The position numbers and the translations under genes were made by a program. From Chrysopilus asiliformis (lineage: Eukaryota > Arthropoda > Insecta > Diptera > Rhagionidae): a stretch of DNA of 64,000 nt. A model generated the notes under the pieces. That model did no database searches and was not told the DNA's origin. It was given only the letters and a program-made list of their open reading frames with translations. Each line of letters begins with the position of its first letter. The stretch's first letter is position 1. Location of the stretch: positions 83,018,148 through 83,082,147 of the forward strand of contig OZ035960.1 of the NCBI GenBank assembly GCA_964034945.1, read 5' to 3'. Below are positions 11,739-22,972 of the stretch, in pieces.

Positions 11739-11854
11739 TGTTGTAATAATAGAACCTATTGTATTGTGAAATAAGACCGAATAAATGATTCTTAGTTAAG
11801 CTGGCAAGCGGTGCAGTTGTTTCATTTCTAAGTATTGTCGGAGACAATAGAACA
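11739..11854 (+). repeat. Right LTR (116 bp)
   Basis: It is identical to the left LTR. The AATAAA lies at 11780-11785. It is followed by the AGAG target duplication. Confidence 0.95.
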
Positions 11855-11893
11855 AGAGGAACATAAATTCAACCATGGTTCTCATTTGATCGG

Positions 11894-12015
11894 AAAAAGG
11901 AAGGTTCTATCTCAAAAAGGAAGGTTCTATCTCAATTAAATAAAAATTTATTTAAAAAAAAACTATTTTTTTTTTTAATAAATTTTTATCTAATTGAGAT
12001 AGAACCTTCCTTTTT
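11894..12015. repeat. Foldback hairpin with duplicated arm
   Basis: AAAAAGGAAGGTTCTATCTC occurs twice in tandem (11894-11913 and 11914-11933). The second copy plus its AT tail (to about 11960) is the reverse complement of about 11968-12015. Arms of about 45 bp and a short A/T loop give a strong hairpin. It may be a tiny foldback element or a sequence generated during repair. Confidence 0.8.
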
Positions 12016-12496
12016 GGACAACATAAGTTTCTTTATAGCGAAAAGTTGAACCTAAAAAAAACTAAGATTGTTTCGATAAATTCGACTTATTGGATACCTG
12101 ATTTTAAGGATTTTAAAAGATGACTGTATGATAATATGAAACCAAATTTTTTAACAGATAGTTTATTGAAATAGATATATTAAGCTTACATGTTAACTTC
12201 TATTGTTTAGGTGTTTCAGGTTTTGAGAGATCATTATCGTTAGCGGTGTCTGATTCTACAATTTCTATTTCCGGGTGGCATCTTTTCGAATCAATTACAC
12301 TACCCAATAAAAAACTACTTTTCTTGTGTTGTCAAAGATTTTACAATCTTTTTTGATAATTTGTAATTTGACGTCGGACGCTGATTCCGAATCTGCAAGT
12401 GGTTTGGCCAGATTAGCTCTAGTTTTTGAGAAAAGCCCAAAAAAAGATTTTTTTTTTCCACAAAATTTCAAATTAACTGAAAAACTTTATTTTTTA
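12016..12496. other. Non-coding stretch
   Basis: No gene or clear repeat structure was seen between the hairpin and the next Helentron-like copy. Confidence 0.3.
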
Positions 12497-13050
12497 TTTT
12501 TATACCCGTATGGTGAAACCAAAGGGTATATTAACTTTGCCTTACCGTTTGTAACGCCAAGATCCCGTCATCACACACAAAAATGAATTACACCAGTGTG
12601 TTTAGAATGACAAAAAAATTGAATTTTCAATGTCCGTCCGTCTGTCTGTCCGTCTGTCCGTCCGTCTGTGGCGCGGATTGCGGGAGCACGGATTGAGCTA
12701 GATACTTGAAATTTTGCGTGGATCCGTTTTTCGTAAAATGCGAGGCTAAGTTCGTTAACGGGCAAGAATGGACCATTAGGGGGGGGTACCCCCCATACAG
12801 ACGAAAACGTTTTTTGTGAATATCTCAAAATAGGTGCATCTTATCTAAAAAGTCCAAGAACAAAAGTTATTTAGAATATTATTCTACATAAAACTCCCAT
12901 ACATCAAAATCCGATTGGAATGAATTTTAAAAAATCTTATTGGAAAGGTTGACTTCATAAAGGAATTTTCATACTGTTCGCCATTCACTTAAATCACCAT
13001 ACGGGTTTTCAATAATTGACAGATTGGCAATTATAGCTTTTGTTATGTTT
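12497..13050 (+). mobile_element. Helentron-like (INE-1-type) element, full-length copy C
   Basis: Reference copy for the family in this window. The 5' end is TTTTTATACCCGTATGGTGA, in which TATACCC can pair with GGGTATA 17 bases on, as in Drosophila INE-1. Then come a conserved TAACGCCAAGATCCCGTCAT block, a (GTCY)n tract at about 12631-12668, a conserved body, TCACCATACGGG (12994-13005, inverse of 12505-12516), a 3' hairpin GCCA-x-TGGC type, and the end GCTTTTGTTATGTTT. Subterminal inverted repeats, a 3' hairpin, a microsatellite and T-rich target flanks match the layout of Helentron-associated INE elements (family knowledge). It is non-autonomous; no Rep/helicase is present. Confidence 0.88.
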
Positions 13051-13327
13051 GTTGTTGCCGTGGATATTTCAATTATTTTAGGATAATTTGATACCGCTGA
13101 ATTCGAATATGATAGTAGTTTGACTGAATTCGTTCCAGTTTTTGAGAATTGGCAAAAAGAAGAATTATTGTTCTTAAGAAAGCTCATATTATTAGAAAAG
13201 AATCAAATCTCAAAAACTAGAGTGAGTCCAGCCATACAACTTGGCTGGAGTCCAATGTAAAACCACAAAGGATTACTTGGGAAGTATAAAACCATCGATA
13301 AAAACAAAGTCTAGTGGTCTCTAAAGT

Positions 13328-13510
13328 CGGCCATACATTATGAGACTTGTTCTAAAACCAGGTTGTACAACTTGTTGTGGCGGATGCAAAATCAACAGGG
13401 TATTGATTTTTGCCGAACCTAAAATTTGGTACTACAACCGACCCATACACGATCCAACTTTGCCTACATCCGAACCAAGTTGTACAGCAACTCTCATAAT
13501 GTATGGCCGG
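13328..13510. mobile_element. MITE with CGGCCATACATTATGAGA ends
   Basis: CGGCCATACATTATGAGA at the left is repeated in inverse at the right (to 13510), with further partial pairing around TTGTACAACTTG. The 183-bp segment is non-coding. Target duplication is not certain (CTAAAG left, CTTAAG right). Forward and reverse short frames inside are shadows. Confidence 0.75.
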
Positions 13511-13999
13511 CTTAAGACTCGATTTTCTTGCTTCCATGGTGGCAGGTAACGTGTTGAGCATTAAGAAATAAATATTTAAATAATTATGTTATATTATTGT
13601 TGCTGTTTTTAATAATATCCTCTTTCCTCCATTTCTTCCAGTGTTTTGTTGGACCGGGAATTGCATTTAACATTGTTGTCGCTTAATTCCACAACTACTG
13701 TGCATTTTTCCTTGTCGAATCAGACGAGAACTTTCCTTTCCGTAAATTATCCTTTTGCTCCAGGAAATGAAGCACCGCTTCTTTTTGAGTCATAGATGTA
13801 GAGATACTTATTTTGATAATTTTTTGCACAATAGAAATTTTGCGCGCATCGCATAACAACAAGCAACAAACGCGAAACGGCAATTCACAATCAACAAATG
13901 TTTCGAAAAGTTACATCTATACGTTTCACTTAGATCCGAGACGTAATGTTTTGTTACGTTTCGGATATTTTTGGGATGCATTTGTATGTGAAATGCATA
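13511..13999. other. Non-coding stretch
   Basis: Overlapping short frames occur on both strands with no domain. Nothing supports a gene. Confidence 0.3.
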
Positions 14000-14230
14000 A
14001 ATATATTTTTCGTTACAAGTGAGGCTAAATTCTTGAACGGGGAAAAATCTGGCCATTCCTTCAACCTTCCCCCATTTTTTGCACCATGTTTAGAACATGT
14101 TTTTACATAACTCTTTTATACATCAAAATTCAATCGTACTACTTTTTCCCCCCTTCTCCATAGGTCACGAATATTTTCCATCAAAATTCACTTTTTTCTT
14201 CGTAACGAAAAGTTTTGTTCCATTTTAAGC
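14000..14230 (+). repeat. Diverged INE-like repeat
   Basis: The order of blocks (GTGAGGCTAAATTCTTGAACGG, a 'GGCCATT' block, a 'CCATTTTTTGCACC' block, 'TACATAACTCTTTTATACATC') parallels the body of copy C but with much lower identity. It is probably an older or separate subfamily. Neither terminal structure was found. Confidence 0.45.
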
Positions 14231-15179
14231 ACAAGTTAAACGCGAAATCGACGATAACTCAAAGCAAATATATTGTTAAAGTCGTTGCTTCCATATTTTT
14301 CTAAAGATATTACAATTTTGTTTAAATTTATGCATGAGTTGCTATCAAGCAATTTTGTGATTAGGATTTTTTTGACCAATCATGTATAACATGCATTAAA
14401 TCTTTTAATTCGCATCGATCCGTATAGCGAATTTATACCGTAATCCATATCCCATTTATCCTTAATGCCAATATTTAATACTTTGACCAACTTTTCGCGT
14501 GAGATGATATTTAATCAGAGCATGTTTAACAAAGTTTGGAATAGCCGGCTGATTGATTAATGTGCATAAAGCGAAGAATGGTTAGAAAAAAACACAAGCG
14601 ACAAGGAAAAATATAAATAATCAAGTCTGGCACATGGTAGAAGGTTTACTCAGACGTTATGGTGAACATATTAATGAAGAAAATCCACAATAATGTTATT
14701 TTGTTCGACCATTTGGATAACGAGAATACAAGAGAACATAATTAAATCAAAGCTCGGCTCAGCGAATTCTGGATCTTCTGGCCACTTATCTTTTAGATAC
14801 TCGTAATCAATTACTGCGAATTGTGTGGCAAATTATTTACCATGTTATTATGTCACCATGCTGTTATACATTAATTTGTTCACTATTGTAGTTACTACAA
14901 TTTTGCATCGGTAGTCAATCATATCGTATTTGCATAATTTAAATTATTCGGACAAAACATACACGGATTTTAGGCGAAGGGGAAGCCAGGTGATGTTTTT
15001 AAGGTTTTGTTTGAAAGCTAGTCTGTGTAGGATACATTAATAAATGTGTAGATGGGTACCAAAATATAATCACGACCCATACGTATTACGATATTCACCC
15101 TAAAATAAAAAAAAATTCCATTCATTTTAACCTCGCCAAAGAAAAATAAAAGGTACTGCAGTTACACAACTCAACCATA

Positions 15180-15350
15180 TATCAGAATTCAAGAAGGGGT
15201 GATTCTTTCCACCCCCCTCCCACAAATGAAGAAGATTTTGCCGTTTGTCCGAAAACTGGCAATAAAAACATCGAAAAATTCTATAAACAAAAGTATTTAG
15301 AATACGGTTTTACATAACTCTCTCATACACCCATTGGTGCATGATTTTTC
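15180..15350 (+). repeat. Diverged INE-like repeat fragment
   Basis: It shares the 'ACAAAAGTATTTAGAATACGGTTTTACATAACTC' type of block (shortened here to AAAGTATTTAGAATACG) seen in the family body. Ends are not recognisable. Confidence 0.35.
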
Positions 15351-15376
15351 CCTGTTTCCTACGCTGACAGACAATG

Positions 15377-15874
15377 AGGGTATTCACAATCCTCTTTTAA
15401 TTTTCGGTATTCGGTATTTTCGGTAATATTAAAAGACTGAAAATATTCTGCTGTGAACATCCCACAGCACAGATTTGAGAACAGCGCTTTTATTTGATAC
15501 GTGACCAAATCATGAACTGCGAATTTGATTGTAAAATATGTCACATAACTTTAAATCCATGTTTGATGTATTCTTTTGAATTTCTATTGTGGCAACGGCT
15601 ATCAAAATTGAAAAAATTTGCAGTCCGATGAGATTAACAAAAAACCAGCCAGAAAATTGGACAACTAAAAACATTACTAGCGCCACTCGCGATTGATTCT
15701 TGATACCGAATAACCGGGCCGGAAAACACGACTCAAGGCATGTCTACAATTACCGAATCCGGTAATTCATTTTTACATGAACCAAGTTACCGTCTCGGTA
15801 AAAATCCGTTAAATTTGACTGAATTACCGAGCGGTAAATTTACCCGCAATTTAAAAGACGACTGTGAATACCCT
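15377..15874. mobile_element. MITE with AGGGTATTCAC termini
   Basis: The left end AGGGTATTCACAATCCTCTT and the inverse of the right end AGGGTATTCACAGTCGTCTT align over about 30 bp. Subterminal ACCG/CGGT-rich words recur near both ends (CGGTATTCGGTA at 15406-15420, TACCGAGCGGTAAATTTACC at the right). The element is about 498 bp and non-coding. The superfamily is uncertain. Confidence 0.7.
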
Positions 15875-16099
15875 GAATTTTTTGAAGGCAACTTGTAAAA
15901 TCTACCTTTTTCTTAACGCTGATGCTTTTAAAACTTTTTTTTAATAACAAGAACAAGTTTTTATCACACTTTACTATACTCGTAAATTTCTGCCCATATT
16001 TTATGTAAGATATTTGTATCAAACTAAAATCCCGACTTTATGATCTTGAACTAGGTACACCGATACCTCGATATACGGCGCTTTTATATACAGCGTTCG
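15875..16099. other. Non-coding stretch
   Basis: No gene or repeat was recognised here. Confidence 0.3.
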
Positions 16100-16270
16100 G
16101 TTTAGCCGTTTAGAAGTTACAAATAATTTAGTTTTACATGATTTTGGCTTTTTTCCAACTTTGACCCTCTCCCCTGTATCCACCTAGCGACACATCGCTC
16201 AAGAAAACTACGGATTAGTTGTGTTCAGATTCTTAACAACATCCAATCGAAAAAAATTAAGAAAGCTGAC
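16100..16270 (-). repeat. Diverged relic of the foldback-arm family
   Basis: Blocks GCCGTTTAGAAGTTACAAAT, TTTGACCCTCTCCCC and TAACAACATCCAATCGAAAA are in the same order as in the right arm of the 59612-61723 foldback element (about 61500-61650). Similarity is moderate, so this is an older copy or part of one. Confidence 0.55.
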
Positions 16271-17280
16271 AGGACTGTGAACGCGAGTTGCTTTGACTCG
16301 AAATTGACCAATTTGTTTTTTTTTGGCACAAAATTTCCTTTGCGAACCTGAATGGATGCAGTTCAAATTTTTGAATTTATTTCAATAATATAACATAATT
16401 ATTTGAATATTTATTAAAATTCCCTGGGCACACCCCCCCCCCCTCCGCCTCCCCTCTTCTCGCCGCTCTAGCTACGCTACTGGCTTTACAGAATTTTTAG
16501 TATAAGTGGGTCCCGAAAATTATTAAAAATTGAGATTTTGTTGATAAGTATTTTGAAGTGATCAAATTGATTAAAAAAAGGGGGAAAAAACATAAAAGTC
16601 GGTTAAAATTCTGGGTGAAAAATGTGTTTACGGGTTATGGTAATATCAAACTTAAATATTTTGCGATTATATCAGACTAATTGCAAGGAAACATTAATAC
16701 GCCCGGTATTTAATAAAGTTTGTATGATAAATGTTTTGATCTGATTCCACATAATGTCTTTAACAAATATGTATTTCACTACCCGAGATGATCATTCTAA
16801 TTTATAGGATATATTCAACGATTGAATAATTAAATTATTGCAATTGTCATTTAAATTGGTATCAAATACATGTCCTTATGGACTTGACATATCAAATAGC
16901 GACTCAAATGCGCTTTAGGTCTCTAATTTAAGTTGAACTTGCTTGAATATACAATATATATTGATATGAATATTCGAGTAGACACAGCCATTAGGCATGC
17001 ATTTTTATCGTCTCGAGTGCTAACCGCAATCTCGTCACGCAAAAATCAAATTGAATAATCTTTGATAGAAATGTTGGCAGGTTTAATTTAGTTAATTTCC
17101 ATTTTTTAATACAAACAACAGATGCATTGTAATTTAGTCGGAAGGTTATGCTTTTGTAACCATTATATCAAGTGGAATTTTGCTAGCATTTTAAAAATCT
17201 TTAGTAAAATGATTATGGGCCCTGTGACCGAAATCTAAAGCAAATTCTGGGGTTGAATCGCGTGCGATGAGAAGTGCCCA
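16271..17280. other. Non-coding stretch with a C homopolymer
   Basis: A run of about 11 C occurs near 16433-16443. No coding signal is visible. Confidence 0.3.
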
Positions 17281-18036
17281 TCATATATTTGAAAGATAAT
17301 TCTTTATCAGTTAACATTTAAAGATAATTTCGGGGATATTAGCAACACGGCTGGCAGTATCCTGTCGGTCCAATTTTTGACCATTTTTTAGGCATCTCAG
17401 GCCGTATTTCCGCAATAACTCGCCATATGTTGTGTCCCATACACAGTTGAAAATTTGGGTATAAAATTTATCCTTTTTATACCAAAATTGATATAGAATT
17501 AATAAATTATGAAATATTAAAGGCATTGATAAATAAAAAGTATAAATTTTATCCTGAGTTTTATAAAAACAGCCAATTTTGATTTGGTTCCAAAAATTCA
17601 ATAGAACTTTGGTATAAAATTAATATATCAATTTATAAAATACGCAAGCATTTTTTTTTGTTGTGATATAATTCGCGTTTCGAAAGAAATTTCATAGTTA
17701 GTATATATACTTTATATTACATATAAAAACTATCAAGAAGAAACAAAAATATTCTATAAGACAAAAGGTAAATGAATTTGTATAAGTAAATATAAACAAA
17801 AATGTTAAAGTTAAATGATTAAAACACTACTTGGGGATTTATACAATTAATAAATTGAATTGATCCATTTTTATCCCCGTTATTTATAAAATTTATAAAT
17901 TTGCTTATGGATTTATATAGATAAATATATTTATAAAATTTATCCTCAAATTTTCAACTGTGTAGCTTCAATCGTTGCTGGTGTATCCACGTAAACAAGC
18001 GATTCATTCAACAAACCGTTCAGATTTTTGTTTTGC
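17281..18036 (-). pseudogene. Mariner-like transposase C-terminal relic, split by a MITE
   Basis: On the minus strand, 18036-17963 followed by 17441-17281 reads like the C-terminal part of a mariner-family transposase: a 'VDTPATIEA' block, a 'RVIAEIRPEM' block and an ending of the 'PEIIFKC' type. Frames shift, so it is inactive. The 521-bp MITE at 17442-17962 has inserted in the middle. It is related to, but distinct from, the mariner copy at 18135-19288, whose end reads KEIIFKH. Only about 75 codons remain. Confidence 0.65.
17442..17962. mobile_element. MITE with CACAGTTGAAAATTTG termini, TA target duplication
   Basis: The segment begins CACAGTTGAAAATTTGGG and ends with the inverse of CACAGTTGAAAATTTGAGG; TA flanks both sides. 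TTTATAAATTT-type words recur within. It interrupts a mariner relic, which confirms both boundaries. It has no coding capacity and is a Tc1/mariner-type MITE by target preference. Confidence 0.85.
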
Positions 18037-18134
18037 TGGGTCATCGGTCTTTCAGTTATTCCTTCACTACACTTCTTTTTTAGAAATTTTAATTCTCAGT
18101 GGGGGAGGGAGGATTGTATCCCATAAACCCCTTA

Positions 18135-19288
18135 TAAAGGGTGATCCAATAAGAGCTTCCTGTTTTTTTTTTTAAATAAAACACATAATAATTAATATAT
18201 TGAGGAAAATCTTTATCTAAGTTGTTAGTTTGGTTCATGCCATTTAATGTTTAAAGATAATTTCCTTCAAATGTTGCCTACGACTAACTCTTAAATAGTC
18301 CATTCTGTGGGTTCAATTTTCGACCGCTCTTTCAAGCATCTTCTCTTTCAAGCATATCGGTCGGTATTCCGTATTGTTAGCTGTATGACATGTAGCGACA
18401 TCATGTTGAAACCACAAGTCAGCTACACCAATATCTTGAATTTTTGGCAACAAAAATTCATTGATCATTGCTCTGAAGCGAGCTCCATTGACAGTAACAT
18501 GCACTCCTTCCGCATTTTTAAAGAAATACGGTCCGATGATGCCGCCTGCCCATAAACCGCACCAAACAGTGCATTTTTCGGGTTGCATTGGTAGCTCTTA
18601 GATTGCTTCTGTCTGTTCATCGGCCCAAACACGGTAATTTTGCTTGTTAACGTAGCCGTTTAAACAAAAATGAGCTTCGTCACTAAACACAATTTTTAGA
18701 TAAAAAAACGGATCAACTTGAAGCTGTTGCAAGGCCCATAAACCGAAATTAAAACATAAACCAAGGTCACCCGGCTTTAATCTTTGAACGAGCTGTATTT
18801 TATACGCTTTTAAACCAAGATCATGCTTCAAAATATGCCACAACGTTCCATAAGAGATGCCCAAACCTTGAGAACGGCGACGAATTGATTGATCACGGTC
18901 TTCACGAACACTCTCTGCTACTGCAGCAATATTCTCATTACTATGGGCTGTACGCACTCTGGTTGATGGATGAATGTCTAATAGTGTAAAATTAGTTCGA
19001 AATTTGTTGATGGTTTCACGAATAGTTCAGTGGGACGATTATGACGACCAAAGTGGGACGATTATGACGACCAAAATGTGGACGAAGAGCTCTATAACAA
19101 TTTCTAACTGAGCACTGATTTTGGAAATAAGTTTCCACAATTAGTAAACGTTGTTCACACGTAAGTCTATTCATGATGAAATGGCACTGAATGCTGAACA
19201 CAAACATCATATAAACAAGCCAGTTGACACATAAGAACTGTCAAATCAACCCTATTGGAAAAAGTACCTCCAATTGGATCACCCTTTA
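18135..19288 (-). mobile_element. Defective mariner-like element
   Basis: Terminal inverted repeats TAAAGGGTGATCCAAT are found at both ends, with TA on each side. The inside holds a broken transposase on the minus strand (see the pseudogene entry). At 1154 bp it is shorter than usual mariners of about 1.3 kb. Confidence 0.88.
18244..19174 (-). pseudogene. Mariner-family transposase pseudogene
   Basis: From the N-terminus: MNRLTCEQRLLIVETYFQNQ (helix-turn-helix start), a second HTH segment (SIRRRSQGLGISYGTLWHIL), a first catalytic block FSDEAHFCLNGYVNKQNYRVW-type (shortened: FSDEAHFCLNGYVNKQN), then WFQHDVATCHTA for the second Asp, and an end reading KEIIFKH. Defects: a 23-bp tandem duplication at 19030-19075 shifts the frame; the segment after ATCHTA holding the third Asp is deleted; a Trp-type codon is TGA near 18300. 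The protein cannot be active. It is a relative of the 45402-46322 copy. Confidence 0.88.
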
Positions 19289-21559
19289 TATGCCCTTAGT
19301 GAAAGATATAAAAATATAGAGAATTTTATTGTCCTTAATTACCAGCATTTTTTGCTCAATTTCAAATTTTTAAATCTTGTTTTAAATATTTTAAGTCAAC
19401 ATTATTACGTCTTTTTTTACAGTGTAAATTTGATGAACCCCGCCTATATCTACGCCCCTGCTCAAAGCTATGTCATGCAAAGATTGCGTCGCCACATTGC
19501 GCGATTTTTAAAGATAGCTAAACAAATTTAGTTGTCTTTCCTTTTACAAGCGGTTACAATTTGCATTTCTTATTAATTTTGTTTAATTTTGCAAATGTTG
19601 AACGGTTTAAAATTTGCAATTTTTTACCAATCTAACCATTAAACCTTATTTGGTTGTATTAGCATCGAAATTTCAAATGAGTCTAATTTTACTTTGTTGA
19701 ATTAATATCGTCCGTGTCAAGGCAAGTAGGTACTTAATTTGGTGGTTAGATATTTAAATTGGAATCCCTATATTTGTTCGTTAAGGTTCTACAATTTTTC
19801 AACGAAAACATTTAAAGTTATAGAATTTATCAGCGAAAACATTTAATATTCCAATGAATTTGCATTTATGAGCGTTTTGAAACATTCTCAAATAAATATT
19901 AATGTGAGTTTCATTAAAATTTTATATCAAGTCAATTTTACGAAAATTTTGTAAACAAGAATACATTAATAAGAGTCATGTCTACATTTGTTGTAGAAAT
20001 AGGAGGATTGCAAATATATCACATAGAAACGTTGAAGGTTTGTCCTTTATTCAATTTCATACACGTGTTTATTATATTTTTTCGAACGTTTAAATTTATT
20101 TTCAATTTATATGTATGGATTTTGTAATTGAAGAATATCTACAATCGCATATAAATCTTTATATATTTATAAACCGATATAGCAAAATGCATACGCTTGA
20201 AATTCGAAAATTTTCACAGGTTAAATATAGCACTTTATCCTTCGCTTACCTCACTTTTAGGTTAATTCAGTGGAAAATCTTTTATAATATTACGCCTGTA
20301 TTTTCTGTATTCTGGTAATGTTATATTGCAAAGCAAAGCTAAACCTCCATAGAGCTTTCCATAGAGTGAATATTTTATATACTAATTTCGATGTATCTGT
20401 AGTTTAACTATGAACAAGCTCAAATTCCTAGCTGTGGCTATTTGTCGACGAAAAAATCTGTCCTGTATAAACCCCAAAAAGGTTAACTTTAAATTCATAT
20501 TAAGTGATTATAAGGGTTAAACGACTTTCAACTGAACCCTAATTTGAATAAAGAAGAAAAGATTTTTGTGTCACAAACAGTTTTAAACATATATAGGTAT
20601 CGTATATACGAAAATATTTGGGGGCCGTTGCTCCAAAATCTCATGCTCCAGTCCCATTTTTATTGGAATAGTGGCCAAATATGAGAGTCATTCCTATAAA
20701 AAAACTGTAACATTTCCCAAATTTTTCAAGACACATTCCAACAAAAAAGTTGTCATATTCTTTTTTTGGTGTAATCATTCCCAAAATTATGGTACATACT
20801 CGAACGTGTTATATGTGAGATCATAGATCACGGCATATGTTAAGCCCAAATCAGACTAACGATTACGATTGTGATTACGATTGAAGCTTACAATAGAGAC
20901 ATGAACGCCAATGCGCCAAAATCTCTAAGAACTCCGAAACGACCATTTTGACTTCCACAGTTTAAATGACATCATGCTGCCGCACACCAATATCCAACTT
21001 ACGAATCTGGATGGAAATGTTTCCGAAATGTGGGTTGACATATTTCTGAAATGTACTTGTTCGTTTCAGTAAATCGAAAAAATGCAAAACACTTGACTTA
21101 ACTTTTCGCAATTTTAAAGTAAATAAAATTTCAATAAAAAGGGGACAAATAAAGGACGCAGTAAAAGAAAAGACAAAATAGTCATTTCAGAAAAAAAAAT
21201 CTAAGGAACAGAGCAGTGAAATAAAGGAATGTGCTTTGAAATAAAGAGCGTCTGGTCACCGTAATTATAACCCCACTACACGCTGCTTTCAGTAATGCAT
21301 AAGATTTTTCGAATGAAACGATCGGTAAATGATAAATAGGCGTTACTCGATTTACGGTGTCTCAATATTTTGATATACGACAACAGAAAAAATCACCATC
21401 TATTGCACTACATCACAAAGTGGGGCTTGGCCCCGACAATTGAGGGTTCGTACTCGTAATAATATTTGTGTGGCATACTTCATTTTCACTTATATTAATT
21501 TTTTTGTACAGTTGACTTTTTGAAAGTAAAGAAAAAGAATTATTAAATTTAGAGTATAA
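19289..21559. other. Long AT-rich stretch with no gene seen
   Basis: Only short frames without domains occur. No terminal repeats, RNA genes or splice-linked exons were recognised. It may be intronic or intergenic. Confidence 0.35.
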
Positions 21560-22146
21560 ATCAGAATTTTTCACTGTCTTCAGGGACCCCAAAAACCGTT
21601 AGATGAGATTTTTCCTAAAAAATTTGAGAAAAAGGATTATCACGTTGTCCTTCCAGGACCTTCCGTCATCCTCACCAACTTCTTTACATCAGAATCGGAT
21701 TCAGCGACCAACATGAGATTTTTTCCGGAAAATTTGTCGAAATTATCCTAACAGTACCTTCCCTTATCCTTACATGGACTAAAATATTGTATTGTCATCG
21801 GACTTACGTACACTCTAATTATTTTTTTGCTGGGAACCCAATAAAAACTCAGTCAGTGGGAACCCAGTAAAATTTCCCAGTAAATTGAATTTACTTTTTG
21901 CTCCCAGTAAATGTGACGTTTTTATCCTCGAACAAATTACAATCTGGAAAGCTGGAAAATACTCGGAATCGGAGTAAATTTTACTGGGCCGACAGTAAAT
22001 CTCGAGGTTTGTTTACTTGGACCCCAGTAAATTTTATTGGAATGTCCGAGTAAACTTTACTGGGTTGACAGTAAATCTCGAAAACAACTTTGTCTTCTTA
22101 AAAAACACAAAAATAAAAAATTGTTAAGTTCTTCTTAGAAAAATAA

Positions 22147-22972
22147 TCACCTCTATTCTTGAATACGGCGTTAGGAGCAAAAATCTAACGTGCTCGATTC
22201 GATTCGCTACGCAATTGGTATTCTGGAATACGGCGGGTGCTTCACGTTTGGTACATAAAGTATCGCATGGCAACGCGCTGTCAAACATCAGCTGATTTGA
22301 TTGTTTGTTGTTAATTTTGAATAAAATTGAAGTGTTTGAAGTGATTTATTTCAGTAGCCATGGATTTTATGTTGATTTATCATTTACTGAGGCAAAAGGA
22401 GTTGAATTCGTTACGCCAGCAAAGAAATTTTTTAAGACACTCTTCAGATTTGATGAGCTTAACCGATAGAGCGTAAGTGTATACAAATACTGGGAATCTC
22501 ATAGATTTTTATTTGCAATTTTGTAGATTCAAAAAAGATTTCCGGTTCCGGTCGAATATATTGAATTTCCTCCCACAATAAATTCATCTCTATCGGCGAC
22601 TTCCTCGTATATCCCTTGGAAATGTCCGGATTGTTTTTCATTTTTGAAATTAAAAATGCAAACTATTCTTTGTTTGTAGTGCTTTTCTTTGCACTCCTAT
22701 TTAAATAATTCACTTATAAAATCTTTCATTTAAACATATAATATATTTACCTTACATTTTTGCAAACACCGAATTCAAACGTCAATGAAACGCGAGAAAT
22801 TTCAAGTGAGTGATTTAGCCTCAAAAAAGTGTTCCCGGCGTATTCAAGCATAACAAAACATCGAAAAATCGAACGTTGATAGATACTGCGTTTTCAAGAA
22901 TACCGATTCCTCACGATCGAACACTAATCGAGCAAATAAACGTAACGCCGTATTCAAGAATAGAGGTGAATA
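22147..22972 (+). mobile_element. Harbinger-derived non-autonomous element
   Basis: The ends are TCACCTCTATTCTTGAATAC and its inverse at the right (to about 22972). Flanks TAA / (A)TAA suit the 3-bp TWA target of PIF/Harbinger. A second repeat, GGTATTCTTGAAAACG-like, lies about 70 bp inside each end. The interior retains a two-exon start of a transposase-like gene (22360-22581). Confidence 0.78.
22360..22581 (+). pseudogene. Truncated Harbinger-type transposase N-terminus, two exons
   Basis: Exon 1 is 22360-22472 (ATG in CCATGG context) and ends GC|GTAAGT; exon 2 starts at 22527 after TTTTGTAG. Joined, they read about 55 residues, including LTDRAFKKDFRF, before TAA at 22579. The '[LS]-[TS]-D-x-x-F-x-x-x-[FY]-R-[FL]' pattern is typical of the start of HARBI1-like transposases (family knowledge). 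The catalytic part is missing. The short first exon with a spliced intron is preserved, and the 3' part was lost by internal deletion. Confidence 0.6.

Larger units (their letters stand above)
7424..11854 (+). mobile_element. Nearly intact Ty3/gypsy LTR retrotransposon, Mag-like
   Basis: The element has two identical 116-bp LTRs (7424-7539 and 11739-11854) that begin TGTTG and end AACA, flanked by a 4-bp duplication AGAG (7420-7423 and 11855-11858). A primer-binding-like TGGCGCAGCCG follows the left LTR and a purine tract precedes the right one. The single frame runs gag, zinc knuckles, protease, RT, RNase H, integrase, the Ty3/gypsy order, with no env. The very short LTRs and domain layout suggest the Mag lineage (inference). 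LTR identity says the insertion is recent. One in-frame stop at 8025 interrupts the frame. Confidence 0.95.
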
